Assembly (NCBI GenBank): GCA_963756715.1
Contig: CAVWOV010000035.1
Location: 124,001 to 188,000, forward strand
DNA from: VAZQ01 sp963756715
Lineage (GTDB): Bacteria > Pseudomonadota > Alphaproteobacteria > Rhizobiales > Xanthobacteraceae
Direction of reading: 5' to 3'
DNA: 64,000 nucleotides
This document shows positions 17,286 to 26,800 of the stretch, piece by piece. The notes beneath the pieces are model-generated. The model saw only the letters and a list, made by a program, of their open reading frames with translations, was not told where the DNA came from and made no database searches. Made by a program: the position numbers and the translations under genes. How positions within the stretch are numbered: position 1 is the stretch's first letter; each line of letters opens with the position of its first letter.

Positions 17286-17840
17286 ATGAGCCAGGGTATG
17301 AAACTTTCATTCAGCCACGTTGGATTGTTTGTGACCGATCCGGAAAAGATGGTCGATTTCTACACCCGTCATCTCGGCCTTGTGATTTCGGACCGCGAAA
17401 AAAGGCCCGATGGATCTGAGATTGCTTTCCTCACAGGTGATCCGCGGGAGCACCATCAGGTCGTGTTGGCGTCCGGGCGGCCGGCCGATCTGCAATACAG
17501 CATGATCCAGCAGATTTCGTTCCGGGCTCCATCGCTGCCGGCGCTACGGGAGGTTTACGACAAGCTGCTGAAGGAGCCGATCGTAGAACTTGGAGCGGTG
17601 ACGCACGGCAACGCCATATCGTCTTACTTCCGCGACCCGGAGGGAAACCGCCTTGAGATATTCATCGACATGCCTTGGCATGTGCCACAACCGTTCCGCG
17701 TCCCGCTCGAAATGGGGCGGTCAGACGAACAGCTCCTGTCGTTTGTCAAGGAGAGCGTGCGCTCCCAAGCTGGATTTATTTCACGGGCGGAATGGAGCGC
17801 CGGTATCGCAAAGAAAATTCAACACGCAGACCAGCAATAG
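17286..17840 (+). CDS. VOC family protein (glyoxalase/extradiol dioxygenase-like)
   Basis: About 184 residues. The single VOC module begins SFSHVGLFVTDPEKMVDFYTRHLGL and contains HHQVVL, QISFRAPSL and YFRDPEGNRLEIFIDMPW, so the usual His/His/Glu metal ligands are plausible. Two start codons are close (17286 and 17298) and I take the first. It lies just upstream of, and convergent with, fahA-hmgA. A role in ring-cleavage chemistry is possible, but the small VOC fold is functionally diverse. Confidence 0.8.
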   Translation: MSQGMKLSFSHVGLFVTDPEKMVDFYTRHLGLVISDREKRPDGSEIAFLTGDPREHHQVVLASGRPADLQYSMIQQISFRAPSLPALREVYDKLLKEPIVELGAVTHGNAISSYFRDPEGNRLEIFIDMPWHVPQPFRVPLEMGRSDEQLLSFVKESVRSQAGFISRAEWSAGIAKKIQHADQQ

Positions 17841-17946
17841 ACTGCCCTTGGCCTTTTACCAGCAACGGACGCATCGCAACTGAGCAGGTCCTTCCGGCTT
17901 GCCTCTGACGGCGAATTTCGACGTGCGGACCGGTGTGCAGACCAGA

Positions 17947-19260
17947 TTAGCTTGCGGCCACGATGGTGCCGCGGCATTCACCAAAGCCGATGGGTGCAAA
18001 GCCCTCGCGGCGGCAGTGCGCCCGCATAATCACCGTATCGCCGTCTTCGAGGAACCGGCGGCTCTCACCGGATGGCAGCGTGATCGGCTGACGGCCGCCG
18101 GCGGAGATTTCGAGCAGGCTGCCGAGGCTGTCGGCGGTCGTGCCGGAAATTGTCCCGGTGCCGAAGATGTCGCCCGGTCGCAGATTGCAGCCGCCGCTGG
18201 TGTGATGCGCGACGAGTTGGTTCACCGTCCAATAGAGGTCGCGTGCGTTGCCAGCCGAGAGCCGATGCGGCTCGAGGCCCTTCGCCTGCATCGTTGATGT
18301 GAGGAGAAAGACCTCAAGGTCAATGTCGAGGGCGCCGCCCGCCTGGTCGGCCGCGTCGAGCAGATAGGGCAGGGGCGCCGGATCGCCAGCGGGTCGTGGC
18401 GCCTGTGCCAATCGGAATGGCGCCAACGCCTCCGGCGTCACCACCCAAGGTGAGACAGTGGTGCAGAAGCTTTTGCCAAGGAAGGGCCCGAGCGGCTGGT
18501 ATTCCCAGCCCTGAATGTCGCGCGCGGACCAGTCGTTGAGCAGGCAGAAGCCGGCGATATGCTGCGCGGCTTCCGAGATGCCGATCGGGTCACCTAGGTC
18601 GTTGCCGGGGCCGATCCAGACGCCGAGCTCAAGCTCGTAGTCCAAGCTGCGGCAGGGGCCGAAGGTGGGAACCGTTTCGTTCGCCGGTTTACGCTGGCCG
18701 TCGGGGCGGCGGACCTTCGCCCCCGACGCGCCAATCGACGAGGCGCGGCCGTGATAGCCGATTGGAACATACTTGTAGTTCGGCATCAGCGGATTGTCCG
18801 GCCGGAACAGCTTGCCGGCGTTGGTGGCGTGGTTGATGCCGGCGAAGAAGTCGGTGTAGTCGCCGATGGCCGCGGGCACTTCAAGGCGGCAGTCGGCGGC
18901 GCGATGTAGGAGTTTGTCGCGCAACGCTTCGATCTTTGCGCGGTCCTTGCCGTCGGCATCGAGGATGTCGCCGATGCGGTGGCGCAACGCCGTGCGCGCT
19001 TCGCGACCGAGCGCGAACAGCGGATTGAGTGTCGCGCTCGACGCCGCCTTGGCCGCTTCGGCGGAAAGGCCTTCGAACAGGCCGAGTTCAAGTGCGGCAG
19101 CAAGATCGAAAATCTCGTCGCCGATTGCCACGCCGCCGCGCGGCGCGCCGCCTTGCGGCGCGAAGATGCCCAACGGCAGATTCTGGATCGGAAACTCGGC
19201 GTGCTGATTCGCCGAGGCGACCCAGCTTCGCCGCCCCGGCGCATGGGTATCGTCGATCAT
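17947..19260 (-). CDS. fahA: Fumarylacetoacetase
   Basis: The 437-residue enzyme hydrolyses fumarylacetoacetate to fumarate and acetoacetate, the last step of the homogentisate (tyrosine/phenylalanine) pathway. An SH3-like N-terminal domain is followed by the catalytic barrel. Seen: DYTDFFAGINHATNAGKLFR (catalytic His and Asp region), PIGYHGRASSIGASG, the metal-binding YELELGVWIGPGN, LNDWSARDIQGWEYQPLGPFLGKSF, and GDIFGTGTISGT. I use the ATG at 19260 (MIDDTHAPGRRSW), which begins at the expected family position; 12 further codons upstream are open. hmgA follows upstream on the same strand with an 87-bp gap, so the two probably form an operon. Confidence 0.95.
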   Translation of the reverse strand: MIDDTHAPGRRSWVASANQHAEFPIQNLPLGIFAPQGGAPRGGVAIGDEIFDLAAALELGLFEGLSAEAAKAASSATLNPLFALGREARTALRHRIGDILDADGKDRAKIEALRDKLLHRAADCRLEVPAAIGDYTDFFAGINHATNAGKLFRPDNPLMPNYKYVPIGYHGRASSIGASGAKVRRPDGQRKPANETVPTFGPCRSLDYELELGVWIGPGNDLGDPIGISEAAQHIAGFCLLNDWSARDIQGWEYQPLGPFLGKSFCTTVSPWVVTPEALAPFRLAQAPRPAGDPAPLPYLLDAADQAGGALDIDLEVFLLTSTMQAKGLEPHRLSAGNARDLYWTVNQLVAHHTSGGCNLRPGDIFGTGTISGTTADSLGSLLEISAGGRQPITLPSGESRRFLEDGDTVIMRAHCRREGFAPIGFGECRGTIVAAS

Positions 19261-19347
19261 GTTGTCAGGTCCGGTTTCCTGGTTGCCAACGCTCACGGTC
19301 GGTTGGAACGTAAACGCCGTGGGTCATGGCCATTGGCCTGATCGCGA

Positions 19348-20714
19348 TCACGGCTGGATCTTGGTCGGATCGAAATGCTTGCGCAGCCCCTTCCAGCAAT
19401 CGAAGTAATCGTCCTGTCGTTCTTTCAGCCCGGCGGCGTAAGCGGTCGGCCGTTGCGGATACTGGGTCTCGAACATGAAGGCGAGGGTGTTTGTCAGCTT
19501 CGTCGGCTTGAGGTCGGTCCGGCTGGCATGTTCGAACGCCTGATCGTCCGGTCCGTGCGGCAGCATGCAGTTGTGCAGCGACATGCCGCCCGGCACGAAG
19601 CCTTCGGGTTTGGCATCATAGACTCCATAGACCAGCCCCATGAATTCCGACATCAGGTTGCGGTGATACCAGGGCGGCCGGAAGGTGTTCTCCGCCACCG
19701 CCCAGCGTTCAGGAAAGATCACGAGGTCGATATTGGCTGTGCCGGACGTTTCCGACGGCGCCGTCATCACCGTATAGATCGACGGATCGGGGTGATCGAA
19801 CAGCAGTGCACCGACCGGCGAGAAGCGGCGAAGATCGTATTTGTAGGGCGCATAATTGCCGTGCCAGGCGACGACATCGATCGGCGACTGGCCGATCTCC
19901 GCCGCGTAGAGTTCTCCGCCCCATTTCACGTAGAGCGTCGAGCGCTCTTCCTTGTCTTCGTAGGCGGCGACGGGGGTGAGGAAGTCGCGCGCATTGGCGA
20001 GACAATTGGCGCCGATCGGGCCGCGATCCGGCAACTGGAAGGCCCCGCCGTAGTTCTCACAGACGTAGGCGCGTGCCGGCCCATTGACCAACTCGACCCG
20101 GAAAATCACGCCGCGCTGGATCACGCAGATTTCGCCGGGCTCAATCTCGATCACGCCGAACTCGGTACGGAACCGCAACCGGCCTTCCTGCGCGACGATG
20201 AGCATTTCGCCATCGGCATTGAACAGATATTCGTCGCGCATCGAGGCTGTCACCAGCGCCACATGGGCCGCCATGCCGGCGCGCGTCTCGGCATCGCCGG
20301 CGGTGGTGATTGTGTGAAGCCCGGTCATGAACGTGAGTTTTTCCTCGGGGATCGGGATCGGGCTCCAGCGCAGTTGCCCGATCGCCAGGTCGCTTTCCTC
20401 GCGCGCCGCCGGCGCGGTGCGGATCAGCCCCTTGTCGATCTTCCGGTAACGGCCCGAATGCTTCACGGTCGGCCGAATTCGGTAAAGCCAGGAGCGCTGA
20501 TTGGTCGACTGCGGCGCCGTGAAGGGCGAGCCGGACAATTGCTCGGCATAGAGACCGTAGTTGATCCGTTGCGGCGAGTTCCGGCCAATCGGCAGCGCGT
20601 CCGGCAGCGCCTCGGTCTCGAACGAATTGCCGAAACCCGACATGTAGCCGGGCGTGAGTCCGCCGCGATAGGGGGCGGTTTTGCATCGGCAAGCGATGCG
20701 TGTTGCACGTTCAT
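19348..20714 (-). CDS. hmgA: Homogentisate 1,2-dioxygenase, one frameshift near the N terminus
   Basis: This Fe(II) enzyme opens the ring of homogentisate to maleylacetoacetate. The long frame (to 20643) contains the family start MSGFGNSFETEALPDALP and the iron-binding region (HGPDDQAFEHAS and neighbouring His/Glu). The true start is ATG 20714, preceded by a clean GGAGG, encoding MNVQHASLADAK. The two parts are out of frame by one missing base. Adding one A to the T-run at 20679-20682 (plus strand) gives the normal AKTAPYRGGLTPGYMSGF reading and 455 residues, which points to a homopolymer sequencing error rather than a dead gene. No maleylacetoacetate isomerase or 4-hydroxyphenylpyruvate dioxygenase gene is nearby. 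Confidence 0.95.
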
Positions 20715-20728
20715 GGCGGTCCTCCGAA

Positions 20729-21760
20729 TTAGTTCTTCAGCATTTCAATCGTGGAATTGAGGATGTCGCGGGCCTCCTTGTGGCCCTTGCCCTCCATCTT
20801 CGCCACCCACGCATTCCAGAGCGGCTCGCCGGCGACCTTGCGCCAGCGGTTTACCTCATCGGGCGGGACCACATAACGGTCGATTTCGTAGTTTCCGGCC
20901 TTCGCCCGATCGAGCGCGGCCTGTTCGGCGCTGTCGAAGAAATTCTTGCCCCAGAATTTCGCGCCGACCGCGCCGCTTACGCTCATGATCTGATCGCGTA
21001 CGTCCTTGGGCAACGAATTCCATTTCTGCTTGTTCGCGCACACTGAAAAATAGGAGTCGTAGAACGGCGCCAGGGTGTAGTTCGTCACCACCTCGTAGAG
21101 CCGGAAGGCTTGAATCGCTTCCCACGGCACCGCCGCGCCATCCACCACCCCCTTGTCGAGGGATTGTAAAACGTCCGGCATCGGAATGAGGCTCGGCACC
21201 GCGCCAAGTGCTTTGGCCATCTCGGTGGGAGGTCCGCCCAGGACCCGGAGCTTCATGCCCTTGAGGTCTTCCAGCGTTTTCACCGGCTTCTTGGAGATCA
21301 GGAGGTTGGCTGAACTCGTATGCAGCACGATCGGTTGAATTTCATCGTATTCCTTCTGAATGGACGGGAATTTCTCGTAGAGCTTCCACAGCACCTCACT
21401 GCTCTTCTCCGCCGTGGTGAGCGGCAGCAACGGCAGCGATATGACGTTCGACAGAGGCGTCTGCTCGGGCCAATAGCCCTGGACGCACCAGCCCATGTCG
21501 GCGACGCCGCTGCGAATGTCCTTCCACATGTCTACGCCTTTGATCAGCGTTTGGGACGGATAGAGCTGAATCTTGACGCGGCCATTTGTGGCTTGCTCGA
21601 CCTGCTTCAGCCAAGGTTGAAGCGCGTGTGTCGAGCCCCATCCGGTCAGCGAGTTCTGGTCGGCGAAGGTCAGTTTGATGTCCTGCGCGTGGGCCGGGCT
21701 GGCGGCGGCGAGAGCAGCCGCGAGCAAGCCGCCGAACAAGAGCGTTCTTCTCTCGAACAT
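20729..21760 (-). CDS. TRAP transporter substrate-binding protein, DctP family
   Basis: About 343 residues. It begins with a signal peptide (MFERRTLLFGGLLAAALAAASPAHA) after a good AGAGGA ribosome binding site, which fixes the start at 21760; the longer open frame is spurious. The mature protein shows DctP features: LTFADQNSLTGWGST, NGRVKIQLYPSQTLIKG, the LLISKKPVKTLEDLKGMKLRV motif holding the conserved Arg region, and DGAAVPWEAI. Such receptors bind carboxylate ligands for DctQM-type sodium-coupled transporters. No dctQ or dctM gene is in the window. It ends 14 bp before the hmgA start, so co-transcription with hmgA-fahA is likely and an aromatic-acid ligand is a fair guess. Confidence 0.88.
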   Translation of the reverse strand: MFERRTLLFGGLLAAALAAASPAHAQDIKLTFADQNSLTGWGSTHALQPWLKQVEQATNGRVKIQLYPSQTLIKGVDMWKDIRSGVADMGWCVQGYWPEQTPLSNVISLPLLPLTTAEKSSEVLWKLYEKFPSIQKEYDEIQPIVLHTSSANLLISKKPVKTLEDLKGMKLRVLGGPPTEMAKALGAVPSLIPMPDVLQSLDKGVVDGAAVPWEAIQAFRLYEVVTNYTLAPFYDSYFSVCANKQKWNSLPKDVRDQIMSVSGAVGAKFWGKNFFDSAEQAALDRAKAGNYEIDRYVVPPDEVNRWRKVAGEPLWNAWVAKMEGKGHKEARDILNSTIEMLKN

Positions 21761-21902
21761 CCGTTCACGTCCTCTTGTTTGCCCGGCCGATTGATCGTCG
21801 CCGCCTGGAGCCCGTGCCTGCCCCTGGGGCGGCGCAGGGGCTCCGACCGGCACGTAGATTAGAGCGCCTCGGCACCAGTCGGCAAATGCCTCGCCGTCCA
21901 CT

Positions 21903-24164
21903 TCAAGGCAAGTTCAAGACGCGCTTGGCGATGATATTGCGCTGGATCTCCGAACTGCCCGCGAAGATCGTTTCGCGGTGGCTTTGCAGGAACGACAGCG
22001 CGGGGTTGACGGTGCCGTCTTCGACCACAACCGCCTCCAGCATGGCGCCGTCGCTGCCGCAGGCTTCGACTGTGAGGAGGGTGATCTGCTGGGCAAGTTC
22101 GCTCGCGGCAAGCTTGAGAAACGATGATTCCGGACCAAGCTGACGGCCGGTCCGGGTCAGGGCGACCGCATGTTCGTAGGCCGCGGCCAGCGAAAGCACT
22201 TCGATCTCGGCGGTCACGAGCTTGTCGGCGAAGACCGCATCTTGCGCCGCCAGCGCGGCTGCCGCTTTCTTCAGCCGCGTCAACGCGGCGACGCACTTCT
22301 GCGGGTTCGAGCTTTGCAACCGCTCTTGCGCGAGGAGCGCATTGGCGATCCGCCAGCCATCGTTGACCGCACCCACGACGTTGTCGCGTGGCACCCGGAC
22401 ATTGTCGAAGAACACTTCGGCCAGTTCCTCGTCTTCCGCGATCGTGCGGATCGGGCGCGCCGTAATGCCGGGCGTTTTCATATCGATCAGGATGAACGTG
22501 ATGCCCGCCTGCTTCGCGGCTTCTGGGTCGGTGCGCACCAGAGCAAACATCCAATGCGCATTGTGCGCCCAGGTGGTCCAGATTTTCTGGCCGTTGATCA
22601 CGAAGTGGTCGCCATCGAGGACTGCGGAGGTGCGCAAACTGGCGAGGTCGGAGCCAGCCCCTGGCTCGGAATAGCCTTGGCACCAGATCGTGTCCCCCGA
22701 CAGCATGCCCGGCAGGTGCCGTGCCTTCTGCTCCTCGTTGCCGAGTGCGATCAGGATGGGCCCGACGTGACCGACGGCCTGCGCAGAGATTTCCGGTGCG
22801 CCGGCGCGGCCAAGCTCTTCCATCAGGATGATCTGCTGTTGCAGGGGGGCGTCCATTCCGCCGTGCTTCTTGGGCCAACGCGGCGCAATCCATCCGCGCT
22901 GGAAAAGCTGGCGATGCCACCATATCGACCGCGCGACCGCGGGCCGGGTCGGAAGATGGCGCAGATCGGCGGGCAGCGTCTGCTCGATCCAGGCGCGAAC
23001 CTCCTGGCGGAAATCCTCGTCGCTCCGGTCCGGATTGCGAATGCTCGGCAGCGCGGCGCCCGAGCGGCCGGCGAGCAGTGCGGAATAGCGACGGCGCTGA
23101 AGGGCGACGGGACCACATGTCGCGGCCAGCGTCATGGCCCGCTTGAGCATGAGGCCGATGTCGTGCTCGTTGGTGAATCCGATCGCTCCATGCATCTGGA
23201 TGCCGGACGGGATCACCGCGAGTGCGGCTTCGGAAGCCTTGATCTTCGCGGCGCAAGCCAGAGCTTCGAGATTGTCATCGAATTGCGCAAGCTTGGCAGC
23301 TTCGTAGAGCAGAGAGCGGGTGGCTTCGACCTTCACGTGATCGTTTACGGCGCGGTGCTGCAGCGCCTGGAACGAACCGATCGGACGGCCGAACTGTACC
23401 CGTATACGAAGATAGTCGAGTGTGCGGATCGCCGCAGCGTGCATGATTCCGAGCAACTCGGCTGCCAGCCCGAAATTGAGAATGATGCCGATCTTCCGCA
23501 TCAACGCATTTGCTGCCGCACCGCGCGCCAGGACGATGGTATCGCCGCCACGGACGTCCTTTAGGCTCACGTCGCCCAGCACGGTTCCGTCGATCGCGAT
23601 CTTCTCCGTGACACCGACGCCTTTGCAATCGCGCGGTAGATAGACCAATGCGGCCTCGTTCTCGATCAGGGCATTGATGACAAACCCGGTCGCAGCCGAG
23701 GCGGACGGAACCGCGACCCTGACGCCCGAGAAACAGACGTCTTGCGATCCGCCGGTAAAGACGATCGGATGATCGTCACCACCAGCCGAATTCGCAAAGG
23801 CCGGCACAATCAGCGCCTTTCCGGCGAGGGCGTCGTCCAGCATGTCAGGCGGGAGTGGTGCTTCGCTCCCCGCGAGCGCGACGATGCCGCCGATCGCCGG
23901 CGTGAGCGGAGCCGCTGACAGCGCGCCGCCCAGTTCCTCGGCCACCAGGCATAATTCGGTCAGTCCAAGTCCGCTGCCGCCCTGATCCGGCGGCAGCAGC
24001 AGACCGAGCCATCCGGCGGCGGCTGCTTCCTCGAAATCGCGCACCGCGAAGCGGCCAGGCAGTGCGGGCAGCCGGCGCAGCGGCGCACTGGGTCCGAGGC
24101 GTTTGGCGAAAGCGCCGACGCTCTGCCGCAGCATTGACTGCTCTTCATTCAGCAGAAGGTCCAT
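21903..24164 (-). CDS. Fused double acyl-CoA dehydrogenase
   Basis: The 753-residue protein consists of two complete acyl-CoA dehydrogenase units in tandem. Unit 1 (about 1-370) opens MDLLLNEEQSMLRQSVGAF and ends with GIQMHGAIGFTNEHDIGLMLKRA. Unit 2 (about 380-753) has WCQGYSEPGAGSDLASL (FAD/substrate loop), GQKIWTTWAHNAHWMF and the C-terminal FAGSSEIQRNIIAKRVL. Single ACADs are about 380 residues, so this is a genuine fusion resembling the long mycobacterial FadE types that form heteromeric active sites for bulky CoA esters. Unit 1 has diverged FAD-loop motifs and may be structural. The neighbouring hmgA-fahA operon suggests aromatic or branched acyl-CoA oxidation. The reading frame is intact. 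Confidence 0.9.
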   Translation of the reverse strand: MDLLLNEEQSMLRQSVGAFAKRLGPSAPLRRLPALPGRFAVRDFEEAAAAGWLGLLLPPDQGGSGLGLTELCLVAEELGGALSAAPLTPAIGGIVALAGSEAPLPPDMLDDALAGKALIVPAFANSAGGDDHPIVFTGGSQDVCFSGVRVAVPSASAATGFVINALIENEAALVYLPRDCKGVGVTEKIAIDGTVLGDVSLKDVRGGDTIVLARGAAANALMRKIGIILNFGLAAELLGIMHAAAIRTLDYLRIRVQFGRPIGSFQALQHRAVNDHVKVEATRSLLYEAAKLAQFDDNLEALACAAKIKASEAALAVIPSGIQMHGAIGFTNEHDIGLMLKRAMTLAATCGPVALQRRRYSALLAGRSGAALPSIRNPDRSDEDFRQEVRAWIEQTLPADLRHLPTRPAVARSIWWHRQLFQRGWIAPRWPKKHGGMDAPLQQQIILMEELGRAGAPEISAQAVGHVGPILIALGNEEQKARHLPGMLSGDTIWCQGYSEPGAGSDLASLRTSAVLDGDHFVINGQKIWTTWAHNAHWMFALVRTDPEAAKQAGITFILIDMKTPGITARPIRTIAEDEELAEVFFDNVRVPRDNVVGAVNDGWRIANALLAQERLQSSNPQKCVAALTRLKKAAAALAAQDAVFADKLVTAEIEVLSLAAAYEHAVALTRTGRQLGPESSFLKLAASELAQQITLLTVEACGSDGAMLEAVVVEDGTVNPALSFLQSHRETIFAGSSEIQRNIIAKRVLNLP

Positions 24165-24385
24165 GACGCACTCTCACATCCAGGATGACGTTCACTCGGG
24201 TCGATCGGGCACCGCAGCCGCATTGCAGCCAATCCGCGAGTTTGGCGATTGTGCAGGTGGCCGTTGCGGCGGGTCGATCGTGCGTTCGCTTGACCACCTT
24301 AGAATGAACCGGCACTTTCAGAAAGTCGGCCGCTTGCTCCCATCTTCCACCCCCACGCCAGGCCGGACCAGTACCAGAGGGAAAC

Positions 24386-24784
24386 ATGCCGAAGAAGCAG
24401 ATCACGTCGTCCAAAATCCGCCAGCCGAACGGGCATTTTTCTCAGGCGACCATGATCGAAGCGCGCGGCCGGATGGTCTTCATTTCGGGCATGACGTCGC
24501 GGCGGGCCGACGGCACCATCGCGGGTGTTGGCGATATCGAAGCCCAGACACGGCAGGTGTGCGAGAATCTGAAGGCGGCCGTAGAGGAAGCCGGTGGAAC
24601 CATGGACGATATCTGCCGCGTCGACGTGTATGTCCGCAACATGGAACATTTCGACCAAATCCATAAAGTCCGGCGGGAGTTTTTTAAGCCGCCGGCGCCG
24701 GCCTCGACCATGGTCGAAATCTGCAAGATGACCTCGCCCGACTATCTGATCGAGATCAACGCCATCGCGGTGATCGCGGACTGA
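24386..24784 (+). CDS. RidA family reactive-intermediate deaminase
   Basis: The 132-residue protein has the YjgF/RidA fold: HFSQATMIEARGRMVFISGMT, DIEAQTRQVCENLKAAVEEAGGTMDDICRVDVYVRNM and the C-terminal IEINAIAVI. RidA proteins hydrolyse 2-aminoacrylate and related enamines to 2-keto acids plus ammonia, or act on carbamates in pyrimidine catabolism. The conserved Arg of the catalytic site is not obvious at the usual CRVDV position beyond the Arg seen there, so the exact subgroup is open. An AGAGGGA ribosome binding site precedes the ATG. It is divergent from the double ACAD and convergent with livM. Confidence 0.88.
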   Translation: MPKKQITSSKIRQPNGHFSQATMIEARGRMVFISGMTSRRADGTIAGVGDIEAQTRQVCENLKAAVEEAGGTMDDICRVDVYVRNMEHFDQIHKVRREFFKPPAPASTMVEICKMTSPDYLIEINAIAVIAD

Positions 24785-24811
24785 CGGCGCGGTGCCGACT
24801 GGCGCCGCCGC

Positions 24812-25849
24812 TCACAGCTTGATGCGGAGCAGGTGCGCGATCTCGCCGACAATGCCGCGGCGGAACAGCAGCACGCAAATGACGAAGATCGAGCCCTGCA
24901 CGACGAACACCCACTGACCGATGGTGGTCAGATAGTTTTCCAGCGTGACCACGAAGAACGCCCCGGCGACCGGCCCGAACACGGTCCCGAGGCCGCCGAC
25001 CAGCGTCATGAGGATGACTTCGCCCGACATCGGCCAGTCGACATCAGTCAGCGACGCAAGCTGAAAGACGATTGCCTTGGTGGCGCCGGCGAGCCCTGCG
25101 AGGCTCGCCGAGAGAACGAAAGCGACGAGCTTATAGCGGTCGGTGTGATAGCCGAGTGAAATGGCGCGCTGCTCGTTCTCGCGAATGGCCTTGAGCACCT
25201 CGCCGAATGGCGAATTGATAATGCGGTGGATCAGCAGAAAGCCGCCGAGGAAGATCGCCAGCACGGTGAAATACATGTTGGTCTGATTGGCGAGATCGAT
25301 AAATCCAAACAGCTTTCCGCGCGGTACTGCCTGGATGCCGTCCTCGCCATGGGTGAAGGGCGCCTGGATGGCGAAAAAGTACATCATCTGCGCCAGCGCG
25401 AGCGTGATCATGGCGAAATAGATGCCCTGCCGGCGGATCGCGAGCGCGCCGACAATCAGGCCGAGCAGGCCGGCGAACAACGCGCCGCCGATAATGGCGA
25501 GTTCCGGTGGGAGCGGCGGCAGCGGGATCGCCAGCCATTGCCACGAGCCAAGCCAATAGGGCAGGCTGATTGCGCCGACCTTCGCGAGATGCGCGGACAC
25601 ATAGGCGCCCCAGCCGAAAAACAGCGCATGGCCGAATGACAGCAGTCCGACGTAACCGATCAGCAGATTGAAGGCGCAGGCGAAGAGCGCAAAACACAGC
25701 GCCTTCATCAGAAAGACCGGATAGGCAAACGCCGGCGCGACGATCAATGCGCCAACCATGACGACGAACGCGATCAGTTCGCCGTACGAATGCGCCGGCG
25801 CCGTGGCGGTCGTGGGCGTCGCGGCGACCGGTTGCTCCACGTCAGGCAC
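24812..25849 (-). CDS. livM: Branched-chain amino acid-type ABC transporter permease (LivM family)
   Basis: A 345-residue inner-membrane permease with about ten hydrophobic segments and the LivM signature LLIGYVGLLSFGHALFFGWGAY. The cytoplasmic loop GEVLKAIRENEQRAISLGYHTDRYKL touches the ATPase, and GGLGTVFGPVAGAFF follows. The start is a GTG at 25849 that overlaps the end of livH by 8 bp, which indicates translational coupling. It is the last gene of the transporter operon, convergent with the RidA gene 27 bp away. The substrate (amino acid, amide, urea or aromatic acid) cannot be told from the permease. Confidence 0.92.
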   Translation of the reverse strand: MPDVEQPVAATPTTATAPAHSYGELIAFVVMVGALIVAPAFAYPVFLMKALCFALFACAFNLLIGYVGLLSFGHALFFGWGAYVSAHLAKVGAISLPYWLGSWQWLAIPLPPLPPELAIIGGALFAGLLGLIVGALAIRRQGIYFAMITLALAQMMYFFAIQAPFTHGEDGIQAVPRGKLFGFIDLANQTNMYFTVLAIFLGGFLLIHRIINSPFGEVLKAIRENEQRAISLGYHTDRYKLVAFVLSASLAGLAGATKAIVFQLASLTDVDWPMSGEVILMTLVGGLGTVFGPVAGAFFVVTLENYLTTIGQWVFVVQGSIFVICVLLFRRGIVGEIAHLLRIKL

Positions 25850-26729
25850 TCCGTCCGAACAGGCCGGCAGGCCGTACCAGCAGCACGATCGCCATGACGA
25901 TGAAGATCACGGTATTCGACGCCTCCGGGAAGAACACCTTCGTCAGTCCCTCGATGATGCCCAGGCCGAAACCAGTCACGATTGCGCCCATGATCGAGCC
26001 CATGCCGCCGATCACCACGACCGCGAACACCACGATGATGAGATTGGCGCCCATCTGCGGGCTCACGTTGTAGATCGGCGCCGCCATCACACCGGCCAGC
26101 GCGGCCAGCGCGACGCCAAAGCCGTAGGTGAGGGTGATCATGCGCGGCACATTGATGCCGAAGGCACGTACCAGCGATGGGTTCTCGGTGGCGGCGCGCA
26201 GATAGGCGCCGAGCCGCGTGCGCTCGATCACGAACCACGTGCTGAGGCAGATGGCGAGTGAGAACACCACCACCCATGCCCGGTAGTTCGGCAGGAACAT
26301 GAATCCGAGATTCCGCCCGCCCTGCAGTTCAGGAGGGACGGCGTAGGGCAGCCCGGACGAGCCGAAGAAATTGCGGAACACACCCTCGATAATGAGCGCA
26401 AGGCCGAAGGTCAGCAGCAGCCCGTAGAGATGATCGAGCTTATAGAGCCACTGCAAGAACAGCCGCTCGATGAGAATACCGACCGCGCCGACCAGGATCG
26501 GGACCAGGACGATCGCCCACCAATATCCCAATCCACCTTGCTTCAAGAGGAAGTACGCCGCGAACGCGCCCATCATGTATTGGGCGCCGTGGCTGAAATT
26601 GATGATGTTGAGCATGCCGAAGATCACGGCGAGCCCGAGGCTCAGCAGCGCATAAAATGAGCCATTGATCAGGCCGATCAGCAGTTGCCCGAACAGTGCC
26701 TGCGAGCTGATGCCGAAGATTTCGAACAT
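25842..26729 (-). CDS. livH: Branched-chain amino acid-type ABC transporter permease (LivH family)
   Basis: A 295-residue integral membrane protein with LivH hallmarks: LLIGLINGSFYALLSLGLAVIFGMLNIINFSHGA at the N terminus, the cytoplasmic loop RTRLGAYLRAATENPSLVRAFGIN, and GGMGSIMGAIVTGFGLGIIEG. It pairs with LivM to form the translocation channel. It sits between the binding-protein gene and livM, separated from the former by a stem-loop at 26747-26778. Confidence 0.92.
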   Translation of the reverse strand: MFEIFGISSQALFGQLLIGLINGSFYALLSLGLAVIFGMLNIINFSHGAQYMMGAFAAYFLLKQGGLGYWWAIVLVPILVGAVGILIERLFLQWLYKLDHLYGLLLTFGLALIIEGVFRNFFGSSGLPYAVPPELQGGRNLGFMFLPNYRAWVVVFSLAICLSTWFVIERTRLGAYLRAATENPSLVRAFGINVPRMITLTYGFGVALAALAGVMAAPIYNVSPQMGANLIIVVFAVVVIGGMGSIMGAIVTGFGLGIIEGLTKVFFPEASNTVIFIVMAIVLLVRPAGLFGRSA

Positions 26730-26746
26730 GAGCCGTCACTTTGCCG

Positions 26747-26778
26747 AGCCGAGGGCGGATGCGCATCCGCTCCCCGGC
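26747..26778 (-). terminator. Intercistronic stem-loop between the binding protein and livH
   Basis: A perfect 16-nt palindrome (gcggatgcgcatccgc, 26755-26770) is flanked by further partly complementary GC bases. It lies 23 bp after the stop codon of the periplasmic binding protein. Such hairpins between binding-protein and permease genes commonly stabilise the upstream message or partly terminate transcription, giving excess receptor. There is no clear T-run. Confidence 0.45.
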
Positions 26779-26800
26779 TACGGTTGTTCTTATCGTTCGT

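Noticed and set aside
19375..20760. A 461-codon plus-strand frame opposite hmgA
   Set aside because: Shadow of homogentisate dioxygenase.
21761..21901. Longer start for the DctP receptor
   Set aside because: The signal peptide begins at ATG 21760 after AGAGGA; upstream codons look non-coding.
22170..23564. A 464-codon plus-strand frame opposite the double acyl-CoA dehydrogenase
   Set aside because: Antisense shadow of an intact, clearly recognised gene; no start signal or domain.
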